The notes beneath the pieces were generated by a model. It was not told the origin of the DNA. It saw only the letters and a program-made list of their open reading frames with translations, and ran no database searches. 64,000 nucleotides of DNA from Ariolimax columbianus (Eukaryota; Mollusca; Gastropoda; Stylommatophora; Arionidae), in the NCBI GenBank assembly GCA_036924085.1, contig JAVGWX010000012.1, positions 4,765,430 through 4,829,429 of the forward strand, read 5' to 3'. Position numbers and translations under genes: made by a program. Positions 10,575 to 22,600 of the stretch are shown in pieces. Each line of letters opens with the position of its first letter. The first letter of the stretch is position 1.

Positions 10575-10656
10575 TAGCAACGTCTTCCCCAAACTCTGCA
10601 TGCAGCTCATAGACACTTGTGCTTGCATCTTCCATCGTACCATGAAGCATGGCTGC
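10575..10656 (-). CDS. HDDC3: HDDC3-like exon carrying the altered HD motif
   Basis: On the minus strand the acceptor AAACTCTGCAG precedes the exon and the donor GTAAGTAG follows. The exon encodes 27 residues plus one base, starting AAMLHGTMEDASTS and ending AEFGEDVA. The family motif here is LLHDTVEDTDT. The metal-binding Asp is Gly (GGT, one transition from GAT) and the Thr after ED is Ala; His72, Glu76 and Asp77 are kept. The frame is open and the splice sites are good, so this does not look like a decayed exon. Confidence 0.8.
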
Positions 10657-13600
10657 CTGCAGAGTTTAATTAAAACCAGCTCAAGACATGTGTCACATAG
10701 AACTTCAAGTCATGAGCCTAACACACAAGTCACTACCCTAACACACAAGTCATGAGCCCAACACACAAGTCATGAGCCCAACACACAAGTCATGAGCCCA
10801 ACACACAAGTCATGAGCCCAACACACATGACATGAGCCCAACACACAAGTCACCAGCCTAACACACATGTCACGAGTCTAACACACACAAGACATGAGCC
10901 TAACACACAAGTCACTACCCTAACACACAAGTCATGAGCCCAACACACAAGTCACCAGCCTAACACACATGTCACGAGTCTAACACACACAAGACATGAG
11001 CCTAACACACAAGTCACCAGCCTAACACACATGTCACGAGTCTAACACACACAAGACATGAGCCTAACACACAAGTCACCAGCCTAACACACATGTCACG
11101 AGTCTAACACACACAAGACATGAGCCTAACACACACAAGACACAAGCCTAACACACAAGTCATGAGCCTAACACACAAGTCACCAGCCTAACACACACAA
11201 GACACAAGCCTAACACACAAGTCACCAGCCTAACACACACAAGACATGAGCCTAACACACAAGTCACCAGCCTAACACACACAAGACACAAGCCTAACAC
11301 ACAAGTCATGAGCCTAACACACAAGTCACCAGCCTAACACACACAAGACACAAGCCTAACACACACAAGACACAAGCCTAACACACAAGTCATGAGCCTA
11401 ACACACAAGTCACCAGCCTAACACACACAAGACACAAGCCTAACACACAAGTCATGAGCCTAACACACAAGTCACCAGCCTAACACACACAAGACATGAG
11501 CCTAACACACACAAGACATACATTGCAAAGATTATTCAAGAAGATATGAGAAGACAAGAGAGTGCCAATTTAAAGAGAAAAATGGACATCTGATTAAACT
11601 AAGACAGGAGACACAGTGGCAATTATAGGGGGAATGACATTGCTGTCAGTGCCAGGCAAGATATTCAACAGAATCATATTGAACAAATTAAAAGCGGAAA
11701 TAGACAAAAAGTTCAGAGAGGAACAGGCAGGATTTCGCCAGGGAAGATCATGTGGTTACAATCCACATCATAGTAGAACAAAGTATTGAATGGAAATCAC
11801 CCCTATCTGCAAATTTTATAGACTATTAAAAGGGGCTTGACAGTGTGGACCGAAGTACTGTGAGACACTATGAGATACCATAGTCGTTCTTAACTGTGAG
11901 ACATGAGATACCATAGTCGTTCTTAACTGTGAGACACTATGAGACACCATAGACGTTCTTAACTGTGAGACACTATGAGATACCACAGATGTTCATAACC
12001 ATCATCTAGAATATGTATGAAGATACAGTTAGCCGAGTTGTACACGAAGGAGCACTGACTGACAGCTTCAGGGTAGAGAAAAGGACGCCTACTTTCCGTC
12101 TTCCTGTTCTTGTTGGCTATAGATAATGAAGACATTAATAAAGGGAACAAGAACTGGTATTCAGTTAAGTTCAATGATCATCTCTGCATCAAAAGTTGGC
12201 TGCAATGGATCTCCAGTGTACTCTATCTTTTGTCGTAATGGTGCTTGCTTTTTCCAGTCTATTTCCTGATGTTATCTACCCACATAATATCTGCCTCTTG
12301 AACGTGTGCCATCAATCCTATCCTCCAGTACAGTGTTTTCCAACCTTTTACACTCATGGACCGGTGAAAACAAGAAAAATTGTTCATGGACCAGTGAAAA
12401 AAAGAAAAATTGTTCATGGACCGATGAAAACAAGAAACATTGTTCATGGACCGGTGAAAAAAAGAAAAATTGTTCATGGACCGATGAAAACAAGAAACAT
12501 TGTTCATGGACCGGTGAAAAAAAGAAAAATTGTTCATGGACCGATGAAAACAAGAAAAATTGTTCATGGACCGGTGAAAACAAGAAAAATTGTTCATGGA
12601 CCGGTGAAAACAAGAAAAATTGTTCACGGACCAGTGAAAACAAGAAAAATTGTTCACGGACCGGTAAAAATAGGAAAAACATTCTTCTTCTTCTTCATAT
12701 GCTGTCAGATGTCAACTGCAATTTGTTCAAAGAAAGCAGCGGTCATCCTGAGGTTGTCGACACTGCCATAGAGCTTGTCTAGTGTTGGCACTGGCCACAT
12801 GTGCTTTCTCTAGTCTTCGTATGTCGGGCAATTTTACAGTAAATGTTCAGGGGTCATTTTCCCTGCCCCACAGGTACATTCATCAGTAGCACCTATCCTC
12901 AGTTTATTGAATAGAAGGTACCTCAGTCTCTGTTGTGGCCTGTGCGGAGTCAGAAGACCACCACATGCTTTCTTCTGTTCAACTGATAATAACCATCACT
13001 TTTTGTGGAGCCAGTATGCTCTGTTTCCTATTTGTCCATTGATCTGGCCCTAATAAACCTTTTGGACTCTTCGTAGGTCACACTAGAATCTGGTTGTGGT
13101 AACCTTCCACCTTCTTTTGCCGGTCTGTCTGCCTCCTCGTTGCCTGGAATGTTAATGGAATTCACTGTACCACACAACTCTTTGGGGTGTGGACTGCTGG
13201 CACAGTTAAAACATTTAGTTCTGTATTTTTCTGGCTTTTTAGTGCTGTAAACAAGACTATCTGGCTTTCATTGCTTTCACCTGTCAACATTGCTTCTACT
13301 GCAGCTTTCAATGCCTCTGCTTTGAAATTGCTTGAGAATTTTCCTGTTGTCACTGACAGTGTTATCTTTATACCATTTGTTAGGCTCAGGAATACCCCTC
13401 CCCCTCCATTCTGTGTTGTGTTTGTTGCAAAACTGTCAGTGTATGCATGGGTCCAGTCAATTCTTGTGTAGTTTTTCTCTATGTATTTCAGGGTTATGTC
13501 TCTTCTTTCCTTTTCAGTCTGGCTGTTCTTGTATCCGATACATGGTATATTTTCTATCACCTCTGGAAAGCTGCTGATTCAAGATGGGTTTGCATACAGT

Positions 13601-16600
13601 AGGGATGGGCTTGGTGTTGATATGACAAAAATTGTTCACAGCCTGGTAAAAATGGTAACAATTTCCCATTATTTATATTGTATTTTGTCTATTAGTTGTT
13701 AAAGCTTGTATTATAAAATGAAAATTCTATAGCCATTTAAAATAACCAGAATTCGAGCAGTATATAGATAAGCAGTTCAGCAGCAATTTCCTTTTTTGTG
13801 GACCAGCAGGAAATTTCTGTGAACCGACAGCGGGCCGAGGACCGGCGGTTGGGAATCATTGCTCTAGTATGGTCTTCAACACAGAGGTATGTCTTATTAT
13901 ATGGCCAAAATAACTTAACTCATTCACTCCCACAAGCCAAATTATCAGCTTCCGGTTTTTTCTAGAAAACACAGGAGCTGATATATCGGCTTTTGCTACT
14001 GTGTTCACAAAATCACATATTTTCCCATTCCTAGTTCTCCTAAATGTTTTATTTTGGGTTATTGGCGGAAGTCTAGATTTTGCACTTTTTATTTCATGAG
14101 TTCTGTTGAATAAATGTTTAGTTTCGTAACTTGGAAACCATAATTTTCTTTCAGAGGGTAACTTTGAAGCTATCCCATGCACATTCAGCCACATCAAATA
14201 AAGTTTTTTTCAGTACAAGCTCAGGAATAGATAGATTATATTATTGCTAATGGTAGTGATGATGAAAATATCGATCGTTATGATAGCGCTGTTTCAATTT
14301 ATTTATCTAGCATTTGTTCTAAGTCGAGCGATGAAAATAAAACTAAATCTACTGACGAAGGGGCAGTGCCCTCTTTTTGTCTCAAGCAATGGTAATAACA
14401 GTTCACAAATTCAGTAAAGATTCAAGATCCTGCAGTCATTATAGTGTGTATAAAATAAATGTGTAAATATATATTTAATACAGCAGGAACATTCTTTCTG
14501 TGTGCGCATAAATTGTAAACAGTCACGCTAATTTTGATCAGGGCTTTTACTTTTGAGCACGTTTTCAACTTCACAAGCCTTCAGTAAAATGTAAATACTG
14601 TAAAAAAAAGTACACCAAATTAGGTGTAGCTTTCAGAACATCTTCCCTTGTGGATTACTGTCAATAGAAATTCAGCACATTATTCATGTATTGGTTTGGA
14701 GTTGAATAATGTGCTGATCAGAGGGACAATTGTTATCATAATTTTTAAAAATAAAAAACAATAATGCAACTATAATCCCTCAAATACAAATTTTCACCTC
14801 CATTTGTAAAATATGTGTATTCCATTGAGTTCTAGCCTCAATTGTGAACAGTTTGGTATATAATATGTGTTATTTCAGTGAAGTTTATTTGAGACAAATA
14901 GAACACAACTAAGTGATGCTGTGTTTCAGTTTTACATAAGATAAAAATTGCGTTCAGAGGTCAAAAATATTTGGGAGTGATTGAGTTTACTATCTAACCC
15001 TGATTTTGGTCATTAATTCTCTTTTAACCCCAAACTTTTACAATATCTCCCTATTTGTTTTCTTCTCTTTCCAAGAAAAGTCACCTAATCTTCTATATAC
15101 CTACATTTTGAAGATTTCAATATTCTTTTGTAACTTGTTTTTCAGTGTCCATGTTTCTGTGCCATAAAGTAGTGACAAGTATACATACCATCTGACAATT
15201 CTCCTTTTCAATGATGGTTTATCCGTGTGGATGTTAGAATGTGTTGCATGTTGTTGAATACTATTTTGTCCATACTTATTCTCTTTCTCACAGCTGCCTT
15301 CTTCCGTCCGTTATTATATGACCTAGATAGGAGGAACTCTCTACCTGTTCCAGTAGTTGATCTTTTATTTTCATCTGCATTCATGACTTCATGTCTCTAT
15401 GGAGACTCTGTGATGACTATAAACTTGAAAAGTCGCCCACGTGTTAAAATTTTAACCTGCTGAAATTCGAATTATTCACAAATGAAAATCAGTAATACTT
15501 TACTTCTGTAAACTGAGTTTGGAACTCAGTCAATGTGACGTTCACTCTTCTCTGACTGTCTCTCTGAATGAGTCCCTCTCTAAATCTGTCTCTGAATGAA
15601 TGAGTCCCTCTCTAAATCTGCGTCTCTCTGAATGACTCTTTGAAAATGCCAGTCCCTATCTGAATCGTCTTTCTGAATGACTCTTTGAAATGCATCTCTC
15701 TCTCTAAATGTCTCTCTCGAAATATGCCGGGCTCCCGGTTTTTATAACACCACCGGACTATTTTTCTACCAGTCCTACTTTCAAAATGGCGTCCTCTGCG
15801 CGTTTATATTAATCCGCAACACTGCCACTGTATTTCTGACGTGAGTTGTCAGGCCCTGTGTGTCCTGTGTAAAGTCTTCCCCTAATTTAATGAAAATATC
15901 AAATTACGCTTGCGGCGTAATTCTAGAAAAAAATAAGAGCTGTCAATACAGAGACAGGATTTGTCTGGTAAGACTAAATCTGTCACATTATTTTGTATAT
16001 AAACCTAAACATAGACCTAACACACCCATGCTGAAGTTGGATGCACTGTGCCGACAGGCACAAAATAAAAACCACAGTGCAACGCACACCGGTTTGGGAA
16101 ATATATAAATAAAACAAACGAAAAAAAAAAAACCTACAACACAGCGCATGAGCCTAACACACACATTATGAGTTGCTTCCAACAACATGCCATGATTCCC
16201 AACCATAGAGACATCTTTTGGCGAAGGTCTGCAGTCTGGATGTGATACAATTAGTTACATGCCATGATTCCCAACCATAGAGACATCTTTTGGCGAAGGT
16301 CTGCAGTCTGGATGTGATACAATTAGTTACATGCCATGATTACAAGACATATGTTGGCGAATGTCTGCAGTCTGGATGTGATACAATTAGTTACATGCCA
16401 TGATTACAAGACATATGTTGGCGAATGTCTGCAGTCTGGATGTGATACAATTAGTTACTTGCCATGATTACAAGACATATGTTGGCGAATGTCTGCAGTC
16501 TGGATGTGATACAATTAGCTTCAAGCCATGATTACAAGACATATGTTGGCGAATGTCTGCAGTCTGGATGTGATACAATTAGCTACAAGCCATGATTCTG

Positions 16601-19600
16601 AAAACACTCCTTCCTTTAAATGACACAGTAATCCCATCAGCATACTGGATTCTTGTAAGAAAATGAGGAAACTTTGAGGCAGTGAGCGATAAACAAAGCC
16701 TGCTTGTTGGTGACAACCTCTTACCTTTGTGATCATTGTCACTAACAAATATACTTTTAATTCTTACATTAACTGCACAGCCAAATATAAAAAATTACAG
16801 CATCAAAATATAAACTTGTTAAATCATGAAACAGAAACATACACTACCATCTACGACAAACAATTCCTTCCTTCATCACTTTTCATACATTTAGATTACG
16901 TGTAAAACTGAACATCAGATTGATTACACAACTAAAGCTTACATCAACAAATGTAACACATATGACCCAGGAAAGGAAACCTCAGCTACCCATGACACAT
17001 AAAAATAATAATTATGTTCGCATAGACAGCTAAGGCCTGTCTTCTTCTTCTTCTTCATCGTACGCTGTTTACAGCGATGTTTACGTTGCACTGTTTTAAT
17101 TTGTTAGCCTGTGGCTCAGTGCATCCGATTTCAACAGGCGTTTCTGTAGGGTTGCCCTCCTTAGCCTTTGGCTGTCCCCAGCCTAACTGCAAGGCAGCAG
17201 TTGTAAGGCCTGTCTAATTGCTGAGGCTTGTTCATGCGTAATGTGTCAACCGAAATCCCTACAAACTCCCTAGGTGGAGTCGAGTACTCCGCAGCCTCGG
17301 AATGAGGGCAGCAAGGAGTATGTGTTGGACCAATGTTTGTGTCAGGCTTTCTTTGTCCGTGTCTGACTCCCTGTTTTTCATATTCCGCTCTAAATCCTCT
17401 GGATTGTGTCCACTTATGGGTCAGAGAGACACTTGCTGTGCCGAGGATACGAAGTTGGGAAAGGTATCATGTGACCTCCGGTGGAGGGGGGTAGGAGGAA
17501 GGTGATTTCAGTCCAAGCAGGAAGGCCCTTGAGTAGTGATAATCTGAGTTGAATTCTGGGGTGCAGTCAAGCGGGATGTTGAACACCATCATGGATTGTT
17601 TCCCATGGCTTAAGCAGCAAAGTTGCAGCATAACAAACAGGATAACCAATCAAAAGCACATAAATTCCACAGAACAAAGTCCTTGATACTACCTGGCGAA
17701 AGAATTGTCAATAATAATCCAAAGAGTAACTAGCAAACAGCAGAAAACAACAAACACTGGAGCAAATCGAGAGTGCAGCCAGTCAGGCATGGCCATCTTA
17801 CTTTATATCTAACAAGTGATCATAAATAGTAACATACCTGTAATACTGAAATGTCTGAGACTCCACCTTCATTAACAAGAATGTAAGTCACACCTGTCAA
17901 ATAAATTCTCATGGTCACACAAGAGTTGCAGAGAACATTAAAATAAATGCCGTAACCTGAAGAATTCATAATTAAGATAATCTTAGTCGATGACCTGTAC
18001 TTCTACAGGGGGAGATGCCTCTCTGCAGGTCCCAGCTCTTTGCATGAGCTCAATGTAGCAGTGAGGAGGATTACCTGCTTAGTGGGCTAGGCTCCAGCAG
18101 CTTATTTACTCCGCTGCGTTTGGACAAGTGCCGCAGAGGTTGGTTAACTGATGTTTGAGTCCATCCTAATTGACTCAAACACTTGAGCAAATTAGACCCG
18201 CAGTCTGTTAGACGCCATCTATGCTGCTTTTAACAATCCACCTAACCATGGCCGGTGTTATGCCATGTCACACAGTTAGTCGCCTCTTGCGACATGCTCT
18301 CTGTGAGGCAGTGGTGCTATTTTTGTCCTTGTCATACACAAAGACCCCAGTTGACCACAATAATTAAGATAGCTGCAAGAAAGTGAACCACGCTTCAATG
18401 GCGTACTGAGGAATGAGAGAGAAGCCAGATAGGCTTGCAGCTGGGGAATGAGAGAGAAGCCAGATAGGCTTGCAAAAAAAGGGAGCAGACTGTGAATAAT
18501 AAGACACTGAAATCACAAGGAGACTAATGTCCGGTCAGACAAAAAATACTGATCAGACTAAGTTAGTTAGGGTCAGGTGAAACATACTGATTAGACTATG
18601 TGGGTCAGGTGAAACATAATGATCAGACTATGTTAGTTAGGGCCAGATGAAACATACTGATCAGACTATGTTAGGGTCAGGTGAAACATTCTGATCAGAC
18701 TATGTGGGTCAGGTGAAACATACTGATCAGACTATGTTAGTTAGGGTCAGGTAAAACATTCTGATCAGACTATGTTAGTTAGGGTCAGGTAAAACATCCT
18801 GATCAGACTATGTGGGTCAGGTGAACATACTGATCAGATTATGTTAGTTAGGGTCAGGTAAAACATTCTGATCAGACTATGTGGGTCAGGTGAAACATAC
18901 TGATCAGACTATGTTAGTTAGGGTCAGGTAAAACATTCTGATCAGACTATGTGGATCAGGTGAAACATACTGATCAGACTATGTTAGTTAAGGCCAGGTG
19001 AAACATACTGATCAGACTATGTTAGTTAAGGCCAGGTGAAACATACTGATCAGACTATGTTAGTTAAGGCCAGGTGAAACATACTGATCAGACTATGTTA
19101 GTTAGGGCCAGGTGAAACATACTAATCAGACTATGTGGGCCAGGTGAAACATACTGATCAGACTATGTGGGTCAGGTGAAACATACTGATCAGACTATGT
19201 CAGTTAGGGTCAGGTGAAACATGCTGATCAGACTATGTTAGTTAGGGCCAGGTGAAACATACTGATCAGACTATGTGGGCCAGGTGAAACATACTGATCA
19301 GACTATGTGGGTCAGGTGAGACATACTGATCAGACTATGTGGGCCAGGTGAAACATATTGATCAGACTATGTGGGGCAGGTGAAACATACTGATCAGACT
19401 ATGTGGGTCAGGTGAGACATACTGATCAGACTATGTGGGTCAGCTGAAATATACTGATCAGCACCCCATCTTATGGCAGTCTGGCTAATGAAGTCAGGAT
19501 TGGCACTATACCCCATAGAGGTTATATTACAGAGGAGCCTCACAATGTACTACAGCAAGGAGGACCCAATTTCCACCTGCTCAAGTACATCTTTGGATGT

Positions 19601-22600
19601 GAGGAGAGCCACTATAACCCACCACCAAAGAAAGTGATCAAGAGTACCTAACTAAAGTACAAGTGACATCAGCACCAACAACTGAATACACATACATTTG
19701 AGTAAAAGTGAGCTATCAAGGTTGTCAGAAGACAACAGAACCAACCCAATAATGACTATCACACCCTTGACCAGCAGGAACAGATCACCATTCTTTATCT
19801 CAGAACAGGACACAACAGACACATGTACAAGCTTGGACTGCCTGCTTTACCATTGTTCACATGTGGACTAAACTAACACACTGCTGGGCATGTGTTAGAG
19901 GACTGTCCCTTGTATAGCCAGTTAAGGAAGATACACTGGCCCAACGATTTAACACTAGACTCAAAACTTTACACAGCAAAAGGAGTTACAAGCAATGGTT
20001 GAGTTCATCTTGGGAACTCGTCTGATGGTGCAAACATCAAAGATGTGATCACAAGAATAATCTCCTGAGACCTATTACAATATAATCTCCTGAGGCCTAT
20101 TACAATATAATCTCCTGAGACCTATTACATTATCTCGTGACACCTATTACAATACAGTCTCCCGAGACCTTTTACAATATGGTGTCCTGAGAGCTATTAC
20201 AATACAGTCTTCCAAGTCCTATTATAATATAGCCTTCCTAGACATATAGTACTAATCTCCCGAGACCTATTTCAATTTAGTTCTCCAAGACATATTACAG
20301 TATAGCCTTCCTGGACATATAGTACTAGTCTCCCAAGACCTATTACAATTTAGTTCTCCGAGACCTATTATAATTTAGTTCTCCGAGATCTATTATAATA
20401 TAGTTCTCCAAGACCTATTACAATATAGTTCCCCAAGACCTATTAGTACTATAGTCTCCTGAGACCTATCACACAAAAAAGGATTACCATTTTACTATCA
20501 GTAGAATGAGATATTCAACGTCACCAATTGATTTGGGTAGGTCACAAATTAAGAGGTTATTCTGATAGCATTGCAAATCAAGTCTCTGTTTTGGGTTTCA
20601 CTTGGCAAGAAGATGAGAGACAGGACACGGCATTCATGGAAGAGAGAGCTTGAATCGAACATTAAGAAAACGGGGATGTTGTGGCATGAGTCAACATTTT
20701 TGGGTCATTTTGCTTGAAATTGTACTCTTGCTGTTCTGTTATCCAAGCAATTACTGATCCATGTTGTTTCTGACACTCATTTGCAGTAGTCTGAGTTTTA
20801 TTTTGGTCTTCTAAATCTTGTCAAAAGGTTTTTCGGGATCAAGATGCTGAGCAGCGCATGAGCTGCCAAGACCCTTCTACACCTCCATGTGGTGATCCTG
20901 GATAACAGGCTGCAGCAGGGCCGACTGGCTGAGGAGAAGGGATCGTTGGCTAAGGAGAAGGGATCGAAGAGAGAATGCTAACCCAGTAATAAAAAAAATG
21001 CTTGCTGAAGTCGGATTTGTTGGACCGAAAGGTGCAAATATCGCAGTCAAGCTGTAAAACTACGACACAACGCATTCCGTTCTCTAGACTACATTCTGCT
21101 ACTTGAGCCCTTTCGGGACTTGGTAGCAGGAGATTGAGAACGAACGAAGAAGAAGAAGATTAAATTCAACCAAACTGCAAAGAATTAAGGTCTACTTCTT
21201 CTTCTTTGTCGTTTGTTCTCAAGCTCCGGCTACTAAGTCCTGAAAATGGCTTTGCAAGGAGGAGGATGTCCGGTTAACGGAATGCGTTGTGTCGTAGTTT
21301 ACAGCTTGACTGCGATATTTGCACCTTTCCGTCCGACACATTCGACTTCAGCACGTTAAGGTCTACTGAAAATGTTATTTATTATAATGTAATCAACAAC
21401 TAACACATGACTGTTCAAAGTCCTGCAGCGTTACAGAAATACAGCAAATGTGTTTTGCTACTATTTAATGTTAGTAAATGTTAGTACAGGCAAAGATGGC
21501 GCCATAACTGGCTGCGAGTCTACATTTCTCTACTGTTTTGGATCATTATGGATGCCGCCAGACCACGGATTTGCCTGGAATTCACACTAGTCGACGACTT
21601 ACACTTGTGTTCACGGATACGTGGAATTGTTTTCCGTCTGGACTTGTTATTTCGTTCTTTTTTTGTGATTTCTTCCATCCGTTTATCCTGGTCTGGACGC
21701 CGGCTGAATGGCGCTACGCTTAAACTAGTTATACCTGTGTCGTATCTCACGGGTTAGTTCTGCCGGATCACCTTTACGAATTTGGGGTGTGGGAATTTTA
21801 GATGCTACTATGATGAACTGAATACAGCTGGGGAGAGATGCCAGACTCACTCACACGTTGAGTGTTGTCCATACGACCTCTTGTAGTTATCGAAAAGGCA
21901 CGACAAACTGCGTTAGATGCCTAACCACCTTTCTACCCTGCGGGTTACATGTTTACGGAAAGGCTTCGGTGGTAACCCTGAGGCAAAATCTGCATCCTAT
22001 GCTTTCTCCAGTCGTCTCAATGAATGTCTTGCCACTGGCAAAAGGTAGCTTAGGCTCTGTGAGTGAGGTTGACAAAAGGCGCAGTTTCTTCCTCACTTTA
22101 ATCCAAATCTCCGCGCAAGTCACCCATTTCAGCGGACACAGCAAGAGATACGACTGTCCACACGGCTGAACAAAGAGAGTGGTCTTCATCACTTGTGATG
22201 GACAAACTATCAATGTTAGTAACCATAACATTAATATTTTGTAAAGTTGTTCAAAGATCAAATTCAGGATATCTCTTCTACTGGATCTTCTTTTGATTTT
22301 TTGAGATAGAGACTATATAGAAATGTAACCAAGTTTCATATTCATTGCAGCATGAAACACACATTTCCTTTAACAGAATTGAGGCTCTCATCATTCTGTG
22401 CCAAAGGACGAAATCTATTGTTTAAACTTACAGAGTTGAACTGACTTTATACTGTTTATATTTTATTGCAGCAAACCAATACTAATACTCACTGCTATTC
22501 AATGCACTATTCTGCTACAAAGTGAATCCTCATTCACATTATTGTTCCATTGTAAAGCATGAACCAGCCCAGCTGGCCCCTTTTACAAGAAGCCTGTTTC

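Larger units (their letters stand above)
12331..13861 (+). mobile_element. Non-autonomous hAT-type DNA transposon
   Basis: The ends are CAGTGTTTTCCAACC and, on the other strand, CAATGATTCCCAACC: a 15-bp terminal inverted repeat with 12 matches, in hAT style. The 8-bp target duplication is CTCCAGTA (12323-12330) against CTCTAGTA (13862-13869), one mismatch. No transposase is seen; the body is a 30-bp minisatellite and a LINE insertion. Confidence 0.82.
12185..15470 (-). pseudogene. Old LINE (family G) split by hAT and piggyBac-like insertions
   Basis: Three separated minus-strand pieces read as one LINE C-terminus. 15470-14990 gives RKRISMDKIVFNNM and FSWKEKKTNREIL, ending IRVR. 13914-13862 gives LSYFGHIIRHTSVLKTILE. 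12330-12185 gives DRIDGTRSRGRYY and DRVHWRSIAANF. Removing the two transposons and one duplicate of each target site restores the order exactly, including the frame across IRVR-stop-LSYFGH. The LINE itself has several stops and frameshifts. Confidence 0.8.

Noticed and set aside
12196..12782. Lys/Arg-rich ORFs with a His-Gly-Pro-Val-Lys period
   Set aside because: 30-bp minisatellite of the hAT element read through.
13162..13560. Independent RNase H gene
   Set aside because: It is the decayed RNase H region of LINE copy A2.
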